Source: Candidatus Thorarchaeota archaeon (GTDB lineage Archaea; Asgardarchaeota; Thorarchaeia; Thorarchaeales; Thorarchaeaceae). From it: 14,013 bases of DNA. Below, one piece after another: positions 7,952 to 14,013 of this stretch. The notes beneath the pieces are model-generated. The model did no database searches. It had not been told where the DNA came from and was given only the letters and a program-made list of their open reading frames with translations. The stretch lies in the NCBI GenBank assembly GCA_030638785.1, contig DAOWDY010000243.1, positions 1-14,013 on the forward strand. The letters run 5' to 3'. Position 1 is the stretch's first letter; each line of letters starts with the position of its first letter. Position numbers and translations under genes: made by a program.

Positions 7952-8773
7952 CTAGTCATAGAATATATTATCATCAGCGTGTTCGCAGGTCACACAACGT
8001 TCCTTGTACCATCGATAGACTTCCTTTGGCTGCTTCGCCATACTTGCTTTGCGGCTTGGGCAGTCCCAGCATGGCTTGTCAGGCTGCAGCCAAGAGTCGC
8101 TGTACTGAACCCATCTGAAATCCTCGAGTATTGCTACGCCAGCGCTTGCGCCTATTCTATCCGCGCCAGCCTCAATCACTTTGAAGGCATCTTTGAAAGT
8201 ACTAATACCTCCTGCTGCTTTTACGCCCATCTTAGGTCCCACTGTTTCACGCATCAAACGTACATGCTCCGGAGTTGCACCCATTGGTCCAAAACCTGTG
8301 GAGGTCTTGACAAAATGTGCTCCTGCATCCTTGCAAATCAAGCAGGCCTCAACAATTTGATCATGTATTAGAAGTCCAGTTTCCAGAATGACCTTGACGT
8401 GTGCATCGCCTGCTGCCGCAACTACTGCCTCGATATCACTCTTGACAAAATCGGTGTTGCCATCACGTAATGCGCCTACACTCATCACCATATCTATCTC
8501 GTGCGCACCATTTGCAACTGCTTCTTTAGTTTCACATGCCTTGGAGGAAGATGTCATAGAGCCCAAGGGGAAACCAACTACACTACAGACTAAAACGTCA
8601 GAATTCTTCAGCAGCTCTACTGCATACTTGACATGAGCCGAGTTGATACACACCGCAACAAATTCGTAAGCTAATGCCTCTTCACAGATTTCCTTTACTT
8701 TACTTTGCTTAGTATCGGCTTTAAGCACGGTATGATCTATCATTTTTGCAAGCTTCTCAACAGTGAGATCCAT
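7952..8773 (-). CDS. deoC: Deoxyribose-phosphate aldolase with cysteine-rich C-terminal tail
   Basis: Cleaves 2-deoxy-D-ribose-5-phosphate to acetaldehyde and glyceraldehyde-3-phosphate, the last step of deoxynucleoside breakdown. The class I aldolase TIM barrel is complete: IDHTVLKADT at the start, VVGFPLG, HEIDMVM with Asp94, Schiff-base Lys156 in FVKTSTGFG, Lys185 in GVKAAGGI, and the phosphate-binding GASAG at 208-212. The usual enzyme ends near residue 220-225. This one runs to 273, and the extra tail holds Cys235-x-x-Cys238 and Cys260-x-x-Cys263, a spacing suited to a bound zinc or to a redox pair. ATG 8773 has GGAG (8782-8785 on the plus strand) 8 bases upstream. The oxidoreductase gene follows after 9 bases. 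The aldolase call is secure; the role of the tail is unknown. Confidence 0.95.
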   Translation of the reverse strand: MDLTVEKLAKMIDHTVLKADTKQSKVKEICEEALAYEFVAVCINSAHVKYAVELLKNSDVLVCSVVGFPLGSMTSSSKACETKEAVANGAHEIDMVMSVGALRDGNTDFVKSDIEAVVAAAGDAHVKVILETGLLIHDQIVEACLICKDAGAHFVKTSTGFGPMGATPEHVRLMRETVGPKMGVKAAGGISTFKDAFKVIEAGADRIGASAGVAILEDFRWVQYSDSWLQPDKPCWDCPSRKASMAKQPKEVYRWYKERCVTCEHADDNIFYD

Positions 8774-8907
8774 GAAACCAGCTCCGAAGGTGTGGTTTGT
8801 TCTCTGGTGTTATTAACATCTTCGTATGAAGCTCCCGTGCTTAGTGAAACCTTCAAAACAGCTACTGAGCATCATGCTTTTACGCCAAGTCTAGGATGGA
8901 TTACTAA
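8774..8907. promoter_or_regulatory. Divergent intergenic region between deoC and the phosphoesterase gene
   Basis: These 134 bases must carry the start signals of both divergent genes. On the minus strand a GGAG (8782-8785) serves deoC, and a TATA-like GTTAATAAC (8809-8817) lies about 27 bases before it, a reasonable archaeal promoter spacing. On the plus strand AGGAT (8893-8897) precedes TTG 8908, but I see no convincing TATA element. No operator palindrome was noticed. Confidence 0.35.
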
Positions 8908-10458
8908 TTGTCACGAAAACTAGGTCATGTTATCATCATAATTCTTCTAATTCTGCCATTTTCTTCTTCGTTCTCAATTGATACTCCTCCCGCTCCTGTT
9001 TTAGAATATAATGCTAGCTCCACTCTAAGTCAATCGAGTATAATCAGAGGTCCGACAGTGAACCTTGTGACCAATCACTCAGCATTGATATTTTGGCGTA
9101 CGGAAGGTCCTACTGATGCAACAGTGCATTACGGTCTAAATGCAAGCCTGCTGGAGAGCGCGAGTAATTCCACTTTGGATTCAAATCACCGAATCGCACT
9201 GTCCGACCTTCAGATTGGTTCTACATATTGGTATCAGGTGAGATCTAATGGAACATCTAGCTCGGTCTATGATTTCAAGACAGCGCCTGCTGATGGCGAA
9301 CCTTTCAAAATAGTAGTGATTGGCGATAATAGACCGGGAATGGGAAACTGGGATAGACAACCGTGGGTCTTCTATCAACTAGCCGAAATGATAGCTGAAG
9401 AGCGCCCTCACCTAGTAATCTTTACAGCGGATTATGTTTGGGAAGTGACCGAAGTACATGAGGACAATCTAATCGCTTGGAAAGCCTTCACAGACATAGC
9501 AGACTCAATTGGTCATTACGCCCCATTATACGGAGTCATTGGAAACCATGATGATGGTGCAACAACTGGGGAGCGACGACTGGAGTATTTCTTTGATGCT
9601 TTTGAACTCGTGAACGAACCCTCTACATACTACTCGTTCGATTATGCTGGAGTTCACTTTACAGGCCTTGATAGTGAGGTATGGGGGTTATGGGGAAGAA
9701 TTACGGGAGACCAGTACGACTGGCTTTCTAACGACCTCGCTACTACTTCATATGACAAGAAGTTCGTCTTTTCACATCGCCCACTATACCCGGTGTCGCA
9801 CATCAATAGTGCACTTGATGTTAACAAAGCAGAACGTGACCGGTTGCAGACCCTGTTTGAGGAAACCAATGTAACTGCATACTTCTCAGGACATGACCAC
9901 TGCTACAATAGGCTGACTGTCAACGGTGTGGTCCATTTCATTGCAGGAGGTGGGGGGGCTCGACTCTATGAGAATCCATGGGGAGGATTATATCACCATT
10001 ATCTCAAGGTAGAGGTGAGCGCGTCAAAAATTGATTTTGTATCAATCAATCGATATGGAAATCCCGTGGATATGTATTCTCTACCCGATGAAGGTCCAAT
10101 TGAGATTGATATTCGGCCATTCGGAAACGAAAGCAGCAAACCAGCAGGAACACTGCCTGAGATCTTTTTCAGTCAGGTTCCACAAACAACCTACTACTCA
10201 TGGGATTCTGAATCAAATGCAACTGCGTTGACTGGCCTACCGAGTGCTGTAGGGTCTCATACTCTCGATATCTATGCAGAGAACGATGAGGGTGTATGGA
10301 GTCACATCCGATATGTTCTGAACTCTACACCGCTAGTTACTCTCAATACAAATACAACTACGTCAGAGGAACTTCCAATGGTACCCATTATAGTAACAGG
10401 TGTGTTGATTGGAGTAGTTGCTGTAGTGATTTTATTCGTGCTAAAGAAGAGATTGTGA
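8908..10458 (+). CDS. Secreted, membrane-anchored calcineurin-like metallophosphoesterase (purple acid phosphatase-like)
   Basis: An extracellular phosphoesterase of 516 residues. TTG 8908 is followed by a signal peptide (Arg3-Lys4, hydrophobic 8-22). A fibronectin III-like N-terminal domain comes next (about 48-126; TYWYQVRSNG, YDFKTAP), as in purple acid phosphatases. The catalytic domain (about 132-350) shows GDNR (Asp140), TADYV (Asp175), GNHD (213-215), FSHRPLY (His290) and GHDH (His329, His331). These match the two-metal motif set, except that the first DxH motif reads Asp-x-Arg and the GD of the second is Ala-Asp. A beta-rich domain (about 395-470), a Thr-rich stalk, one C-terminal membrane helix (493-512) and a KKRL tail follow. 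I count ten Asn-x-Ser/Thr sequons, consistent with a glycosylated surface protein. The substrate (phosphomonoester, diester or pyrophosphate) is not evident. It stands alone, convergent with the PRC-barrel gene. Confidence 0.88.
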   Translation: MSRKLGHVIIIILLILPFSSSFSIDTPPAPVLEYNASSTLSQSSIIRGPTVNLVTNHSALIFWRTEGPTDATVHYGLNASLLESASNSTLDSNHRIALSDLQIGSTYWYQVRSNGTSSSVYDFKTAPADGEPFKIVVIGDNRPGMGNWDRQPWVFYQLAEMIAEERPHLVIFTADYVWEVTEVHEDNLIAWKAFTDIADSIGHYAPLYGVIGNHDDGATTGERRLEYFFDAFELVNEPSTYYSFDYAGVHFTGLDSEVWGLWGRITGDQYDWLSNDLATTSYDKKFVFSHRPLYPVSHINSALDVNKAERDRLQTLFEETNVTAYFSGHDHCYNRLTVNGVVHFIAGGGGARLYENPWGGLYHHYLKVEVSASKIDFVSINRYGNPVDMYSLPDEGPIEIDIRPFGNESSKPAGTLPEIFFSQVPQTTYYSWDSESNATALTGLPSAVGSHTLDIYAENDEGVWSHIRYVLNSTPLVTLNTNTTTSEELPMVPIIVTGVLIGVVAVVILFVLKKRL

Positions 10459-10475
10459 GATTGGTTGGAAACGGT

Positions 10476-10811
10476 CTATCTTCCACCAAGATAGCTTCGA
10501 ATGTCGTCTAGAACTTCTTTCTGGAGTCTAATGACGTCATGTACTTCGATCTCTTCTGCATCGTTTACGACTGAATTGAGTTGCACTACAGTTCCAACGG
10601 TGTCCACTTTGCTGAAGTCAACAGGAAATTCGACCTCCGCGCCTTTAACAATCAACTCAGAACGTGTTGGATGGAGCGCAATTCTGATGCTTCTGACAAT
10701 GCCAATTCTACGTGCCCTACTATCAAGAACTTCCTTTCCAAGAATTCTACCGGGCATACTTAGCTCATAGAGTTCAGCCTCAATACTGGGCATGTCGTCA
10801 TTCTTTGCCAT
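10476..10811 (-). CDS. PRC-barrel domain protein
   Basis: A 111-residue protein with a PRC-barrel-like beta domain: MPGRILGKEVLDSRARRIGI is the typical opening (a 'Gly-Lys-Glu-Val-x-Asp' strand, then Arg-x-Ile-Gly), followed by VRSIRIAL, SELIVKGAEVEF and VGTVVQLNS strands and a closing helix (VIRLQKEVLDDIRSYL). PRC barrels serve in ribosome maturation, photosynthetic complexes and, in archaea, as small partners of cell-division and RNA-processing factors; nothing here picks one. I chose ATG 10811 because GGAG (10821-10824 on the plus strand) lies 9 bases upstream. A GTG at 10868 would add 19 residues but has no visible ribosome-binding site. Its 3' end faces the phosphoesterase gene with 17 bases between; its 5' end faces hef. 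Confidence 0.72.
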   Translation of the reverse strand: MAKNDDMPSIEAELYELSMPGRILGKEVLDSRARRIGIVRSIRIALHPTRSELIVKGAEVEFPVDFSKVDTVGTVVQLNSVVNDAEEIEVHDVIRLQKEVLDDIRSYLGGR

Positions 10812-10905
10812 ATGTAGCAGCTCCAATTCTACCGGTATGTAGTAGCCTTTTAGAGTGTGTAATACCACCAGATAGTAAGCAGATAGTCAGTAGAGTGAAA
10901 AGAGA
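10812..10905. promoter_or_regulatory. Divergent spacer between the PRC-barrel gene and hef, with a tandem 8-base repeat
   Basis: A spacer of 94 bases. CAGATAGT occurs twice, at 10869-10876 and 10880-10887, eleven bases apart from start to start, about one turn of the helix. It is placed 19-37 bases before the hef start and could be a regulator or transcription-factor contact; this is inference from spacing only. GGAG at 10821-10824 (minus strand) serves the PRC-barrel gene. Confidence 0.3.
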
Positions 10906-13215
10906 TTGAGAAGCGATACAAATTCCGTAGATTGGCCGCTCATAAAGAAAGGCGCAGTTGATTACAGAGAGTATCAGGTGAATCTCGCTAAAAACGCAAG
11001 TTCCGAAAGCACTCTGGTAGTCCTGAGCACAGGTCTAGGCAAGACCATTATCGCTGGGCTTGTTGCGGCTCAGCGCTTGCATGACTTTCCAGACTCCAAG
11101 GTTCTCTTTCTCGCACCATCTCGTCCACTTGTGGACCAACAGGCTAGGTTTCTCAGAAGAATTCTAGATATTGATGGTACCGAGGTGGTCTGCCTCACTG
11201 GACACGATGGACCTGAAAAAAGACGTGAGATTTGGGAAACTGCACGCGTATTTGCAATGACTCCTCAAGCTCTACAAAATGATCTCATTCAGAGAAGCTA
11301 TGACCTCAGTGATGTGTCCTTGGTAGTCTATGATGAAGCACATCGAGGAGTTGGGGATTACGCCTACACATTTGTTGCCGAGCTCTACGAAAAACAGGCT
11401 AAGAATCCTCTATCTCTTGGACTGACAGCCTCTCCGGGACATAAAGCAGACCATGTTAGAATGGTTCAGCAAAATCTACGATTGACTCAGATAGAGGTCC
11501 GTACGGAACGGGATCCAGATGTCCGCAAGTACATAGTGTCAGTTGAGAGCGATGTAAAATACATCACACTTCCATCAGAGGTTGAGGTCCTTCGTGATAT
11601 TCTCTATTCACTACTTGACGATTATATTTCTCCCATCACTGAGTACGGCTACTCTCTTCCCAGTAGTAGAAGATTGAGTAGAAAAGAGATTCTTAAGACA
11701 CAGGGATTGGTACGAAAAGAGATAGGTTCTCATACTCAACCGCCTTCCAAGCTCTTCTATTTGATCAGGAATCTTACTGCTGCTTTGAGAATTGTACATC
11801 TAATCGAATTTGTAGGTACGCAGGGTCTCGCACCCACACTCCGATACGTCAAGGGAATGTATGAGGAGATTCGAAACAAAAAGAGCTCAAAGGGAGTCAA
11901 AGATCTCATTTCGCGGACAGAGTTCACGCAATTTGAGAATCTACTGCATGCCCTTGTGACCAAAGGTTACCGTCATCCCAAGGCGGATGCATTGCTTGAA
12001 TTGGTCAGTGAGCAAATCTCTGTTGACCTTGATTCACGGATTCTAGTCTTCACTAGATTCAGGGACACAGCAGCGGAGGTTGCTGAAACACTGGCACAAC
12101 TAGAAGATGTCCGTATCAGTAGGTTCGTTGGTCAAAGTTCGAAGGGTAAAGATAAGGGCTTCAGTCAGAAGAAACAGATTGAGGTTCTAGACGGTTTTCG
12201 CAGTAACGAGTTCAATGTTCTCGTAGCCACACAGGTCGGGGAAGAGGGTCTAGATATCCCAGAATGTAATCTGGTCGTCTTCTATGATTGTGTGCCATCA
12301 GTTGTTCCCTATATACAACGAAAAGGTCGTACAGGCCGCCATACCCCAGGAAAAGTCGTGATTTTTGTTGCAAAGGGAACTCATGATGAATTCTATCATT
12401 GGAGCGTGATTAACAAGTTGAAAAAGATGCCATCTGCATTGAAAGAAGTTGAGGAAGAACCCGATGACAAGCAGACCAGCTTGGACGAGTTCGTAAAAGA
12501 AGGTGATGCGAAACAGATGACATCTGAGGAAACTACTTTCACATCACGAACGCCTGATGATAAGGTCAAGATGATAGTCGATTCTCGCGAACTTCCCACG
12601 TCTGTTGCAAGGGAACTCACGCGGCTTGATGTCGTGATCTCAGGTGAGAGCCTAGAGATTGGTGACTATATTGCATCAGAAGAGGTGGGAATTGAGCGAA
12701 AGGAGTCTGGGGATTTCATTCAATCAATGATCGATGGGCGATTGTTTGTACAGCTAAATGCTCTCAAATCCGCTTACAGGCGTCCCGTACTGATCATTGA
12801 GGGAGAACAGATCACAGGACTTAGAGCTGTTAATCCAGCCGCAATCTACGGTGCCTTAGCCTCAATCGCAATTAGAATTCAGATCCCGATTCTGTGGACA
12901 AGAAATGCAGAAGAAACAGCAAACGTACTCTATCGGATTGCCCACATGGAACAGATTGGCTCTAAGAGACCTCTCCGTACGCGTTCTGGGGAAACAAGAG
13001 GGACTGATGCTGAAACCATTGAGTACATACTCTCTGGCTTTCCGGGCATTGACACTGTGACCTCAAGAAGCATTCTTACTGAGTTTGGAACCCTTGAGGG
13101 AGTCTTCTCTGCAGAACAAAAGGACCTTCAGAAAGTAAAGGGAGTAGGTCCAAAGATAGCCAGTAGAATAAGACGATTGCTGACTGTTGAGTATCCGAGT
13201 CATGCGAAGAAGTGA
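10906..13215 (+). CDS. hef: Hef-type fork-structure helicase/endonuclease (FANCM/XPF family)
   Basis: Archaeal Hef unwinds and cuts stalled replication forks; it joins a FANCM-like SF2 helicase to an XPF-like nuclease. The helicase half has Walker A TGLGKT (Lys46-Thr47), DEAH at 143-146, TASPG at 174-178, a helical insert at about 210-340, and motif VI QRKGRTGR at 471-478. A polar linker (about 505-550) holds QTSLDEFV at 523-530, a PCNA-binding-like PIP box. The ERCC4 nuclease has VDSREL (Asp559), GDYI (Asp587) and the catalytic IERKESGDF (Glu597, Arg598, Lys599, Asp603). Tandem helix-hairpin-helix motifs lie at about 711-765 (FPGID, VKGVGPKIA). All active residues appear intact, and 769 residues is the usual length. 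TTG 10906 is the only upstream start, because TAG lies in frame at 10891-10893, and it gives the family-like opening WPLIKKGAVDYREYQ. Confidence 0.96.
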   Translation: MRSDTNSVDWPLIKKGAVDYREYQVNLAKNASSESTLVVLSTGLGKTIIAGLVAAQRLHDFPDSKVLFLAPSRPLVDQQARFLRRILDIDGTEVVCLTGHDGPEKRREIWETARVFAMTPQALQNDLIQRSYDLSDVSLVVYDEAHRGVGDYAYTFVAELYEKQAKNPLSLGLTASPGHKADHVRMVQQNLRLTQIEVRTERDPDVRKYIVSVESDVKYITLPSEVEVLRDILYSLLDDYISPITEYGYSLPSSRRLSRKEILKTQGLVRKEIGSHTQPPSKLFYLIRNLTAALRIVHLIEFVGTQGLAPTLRYVKGMYEEIRNKKSSKGVKDLISRTEFTQFENLLHALVTKGYRHPKADALLELVSEQISVDLDSRILVFTRFRDTAAEVAETLAQLEDVRISRFVGQSSKGKDKGFSQKKQIEVLDGFRSNEFNVLVATQVGEEGLDIPECNLVVFYDCVPSVVPYIQRKGRTGRHTPGKVVIFVAKGTHDEFYHWSVINKLKKMPSALKEVEEEPDDKQTSLDEFVKEGDAKQMTSEETTFTSRTPDDKVKMIVDSRELPTSVARELTRLDVVISGESLEIGDYIASEEVGIERKESGDFIQSMIDGRLFVQLNALKSAYRRPVLIIEGEQITGLRAVNPAAIYGALASIAIRIQIPILWTRNAEETANVLYRIAHMEQIGSKRPLRTRSGETRGTDAETIEYILSGFPGIDTVTSRSILTEFGTLEGVFSAEQKDLQKVKGVGPKIASRIRRLLTVEYPSHAKK

Positions 13216-13221
13216 ATGGTT

Positions 13222-13899
13222 TCAGAAGACTTCGGGATTCTTGCCCTTACCACGACGGTAGGCATCCCTTAGGATATCGTTGATTCGGCGGTTGACTTCC
13301 CAGTAGTTTTCGTAGTCCTGGGGGTTGAGGCGTACTACGCTGAGGATTCTTCGAAACATAACATAGAGCTTTGGATCTAATTCGCGTACATCCTTGAGGG
13401 TTTCTTTGGCACGTTCAAGACCGCGTATTTGCATCTCATTCTGTGCATCAAAGTCCTTCTCCAGTACTCCCATTTCATCTTCGTCCTTCAGTACTAGGCC
13501 AAGTTCCTTCATGACTTTCACCAGGTCTAGCGTACGTTCAAGGTCCTCTGATTCCCTCTCGGGAAGAGTCTCCATACTACCAGTTGCAATGAAGACGTTC
13601 TCTGCAGTTGCCCTCCAGAGTTTCTTCATGATGTGACTGTCGCCATTTCCGGTTGGCTCGTACCCATCCTGTTCAATCAATCCGCACTTCTCAAGCTCTT
13701 TGAGGTGGTAACGGACTGTCTGTGGTTTAACCTCTTTTTCAGACTCCGGGTCTGAGAGAAAAGTAACAAGTTCGGAGGTTGACATTCTTCGGGCTCTGAG
13801 GGCATGCAGGATCCGACGACGGTTCTCGTCATTCAATGCTTTCACTGCGTCTATGGCCTTAGTCCCTGTAAGGACCTTGAGGGTATCGATAGTCTTCAT
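13222..13899 (-). CDS. ArsR-like winged-helix transcriptional regulator with helical C-terminus
   Basis: A predicted DNA-binding protein of 225 residues (from ATG 13899). The N-terminal winged helix-turn-helix begins AIDAVKALNDENRRRILHAL, followed by MSTSELVTFL, the recognition helix VKPQTVRYHLKELEKCGLI and a wing (EPTGNGDSHIMKKLWRAT), the standard archaeal ArsR/HTH-20 arrangement. The remaining 110 or so residues are helical and charged, rich in Glu/Lys/Arg, with likely coiled-coil character, and carry no recognisable ligand pocket or metal site. TTG 13956, directly after an in-frame TGA, would add a charged 19-residue leader; I prefer ATG 13899 because the added stretch overlaps another open frame and is not domain-like. 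Neither start has a clean ribosome-binding site. It converges on hef with 6 bases between stops; the target genes are unknown. Confidence 0.85.
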   Translation of the reverse strand: MKTIDTLKVLTGTKAIDAVKALNDENRRRILHALRARRMSTSELVTFLSDPESEKEVKPQTVRYHLKELEKCGLIEQDGYEPTGNGDSHIMKKLWRATAENVFIATGSMETLPERESEDLERTLDLVKVMKELGLVLKDEDEMGVLEKDFDAQNEMQIRGLERAKETLKDVRELDPKLYVMFRRILSVVRLNPQDYENYWEVNRRINDILRDAYRRGKGKNPEVF

Positions 13900-13930
13900 T
13901 CCCTGCAACTTCTTCCTCTCCTTCCCGATT

Positions 13931-14013
13931 TCAATCTTCTTTCCATTCAACGACAATCAGGGAGGCTTGCTTCCCCGATTCGTTGATTTCACGAGTGTTC
14001 ACCAGTGCTGTCG
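13931..14013 (-). CDS. Possible C-terminal end of an upstream gene, cut by the window edge
   Basis: The minus-strand frame entering from the right edge is open for 26 codons and ends at TGA (13931-13933). The encoded tail (REINESGKQASLIVVEWKED) looks protein-like in composition, with a final beta-strand. The other two minus-strand frames are closed by stops in this interval. If real, it ends 31 bases before ATG 13899 of the regulator gene, which would be its downstream operon partner. It is too short to identify and could be chance. Confidence 0.35.
   Translation of the reverse strand, partial: TALVNTREINESGKQASLIVVEWKED

Noticed and set aside
10812..10868. Longer PRC-barrel protein from GTG 10868
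   Set aside because: There is no ribosome-binding site before the GTG, while ATG 10811 has GGAG at 9 bases; the extra residues lie outside the PRC-barrel domain.
1..14013. A defence island, mobile element or CRISPR array
   Set aside because: No transposase, integrase, terminal repeats or regular repeats were seen; genes are compact and of housekeeping or metabolic type.

Overview
The window is archaeal chromosomal DNA, densely packed and with moderate GC by eye. The archaeal signs are a tandem-AAA Cdc48 ATPase, a Hef-type fork helicase/nuclease, an archaeal RibL-type FAD synthase, a tungsten/molybdopterin aldehyde:ferredoxin oxidoreductase, a PRC-barrel protein, and a surface phosphoesterase with many N-glycosylation sequons. 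TTG start codons seem common. I suspect an Asgard (Thorarchaeota-like) lineage or a deep euryarchaeal one, but no marker here settles this. I see no rRNA, tRNA, CRISPR array, insertion sequence or phage gene.

Layout. Bases 1-2651 (+ strand) hold a probable operon: cdc48 (5' end outside the window), a small winged-helix-like protein, and FAD synthase. Bases 2648-8773 (- strand) hold, in transcription order, deoC, an aldehyde:ferredoxin oxidoreductase, a PUA/PP-loop/ferredoxin 'PAPS reductase-like' protein and a GT-C type membrane glycosyltransferase. Bases 8908-10458 (+) encode a secreted, membrane-anchored metallophosphoesterase. Bases 10476-10811 (-) encode a PRC-barrel protein, divergent from hef at 10906-13215 (+). 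Bases 13222-13899 (-) encode an ArsR-like winged-helix regulator. An open frame entering from the right edge may be the tail of its upstream neighbour.

How the genes may work together. deoC and the oxidoreductase are 9 bases apart, so acetaldehyde (or glyceraldehyde-3-phosphate) from deoxyribose-5-phosphate cleavage could be oxidised with reduction of ferredoxin. The next protein downstream carries two [4Fe-4S] ferredoxin clusters, a PP-loop and an RNA-binding PUA domain. It looks more like an RNA sulfur-transfer enzyme than an assimilatory PAPS reductase. Cdc48 ends in a proteasome-docking type tail. Hef carries an internal PCNA-binding-like motif between its helicase and nuclease halves.

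Most notable points: (1) the PP-loop protein's coding region extends at least 93 bases beyond its first ordinary start codon and includes half of a zinc ribbon, implying a CTG start or a one-base frameshift; (2) DeoC has a C-terminal CxxC-X21-CxxC tail; (3) the deoC-oxidoreductase pairing. All calls are from reading the sequence; no database search was made.
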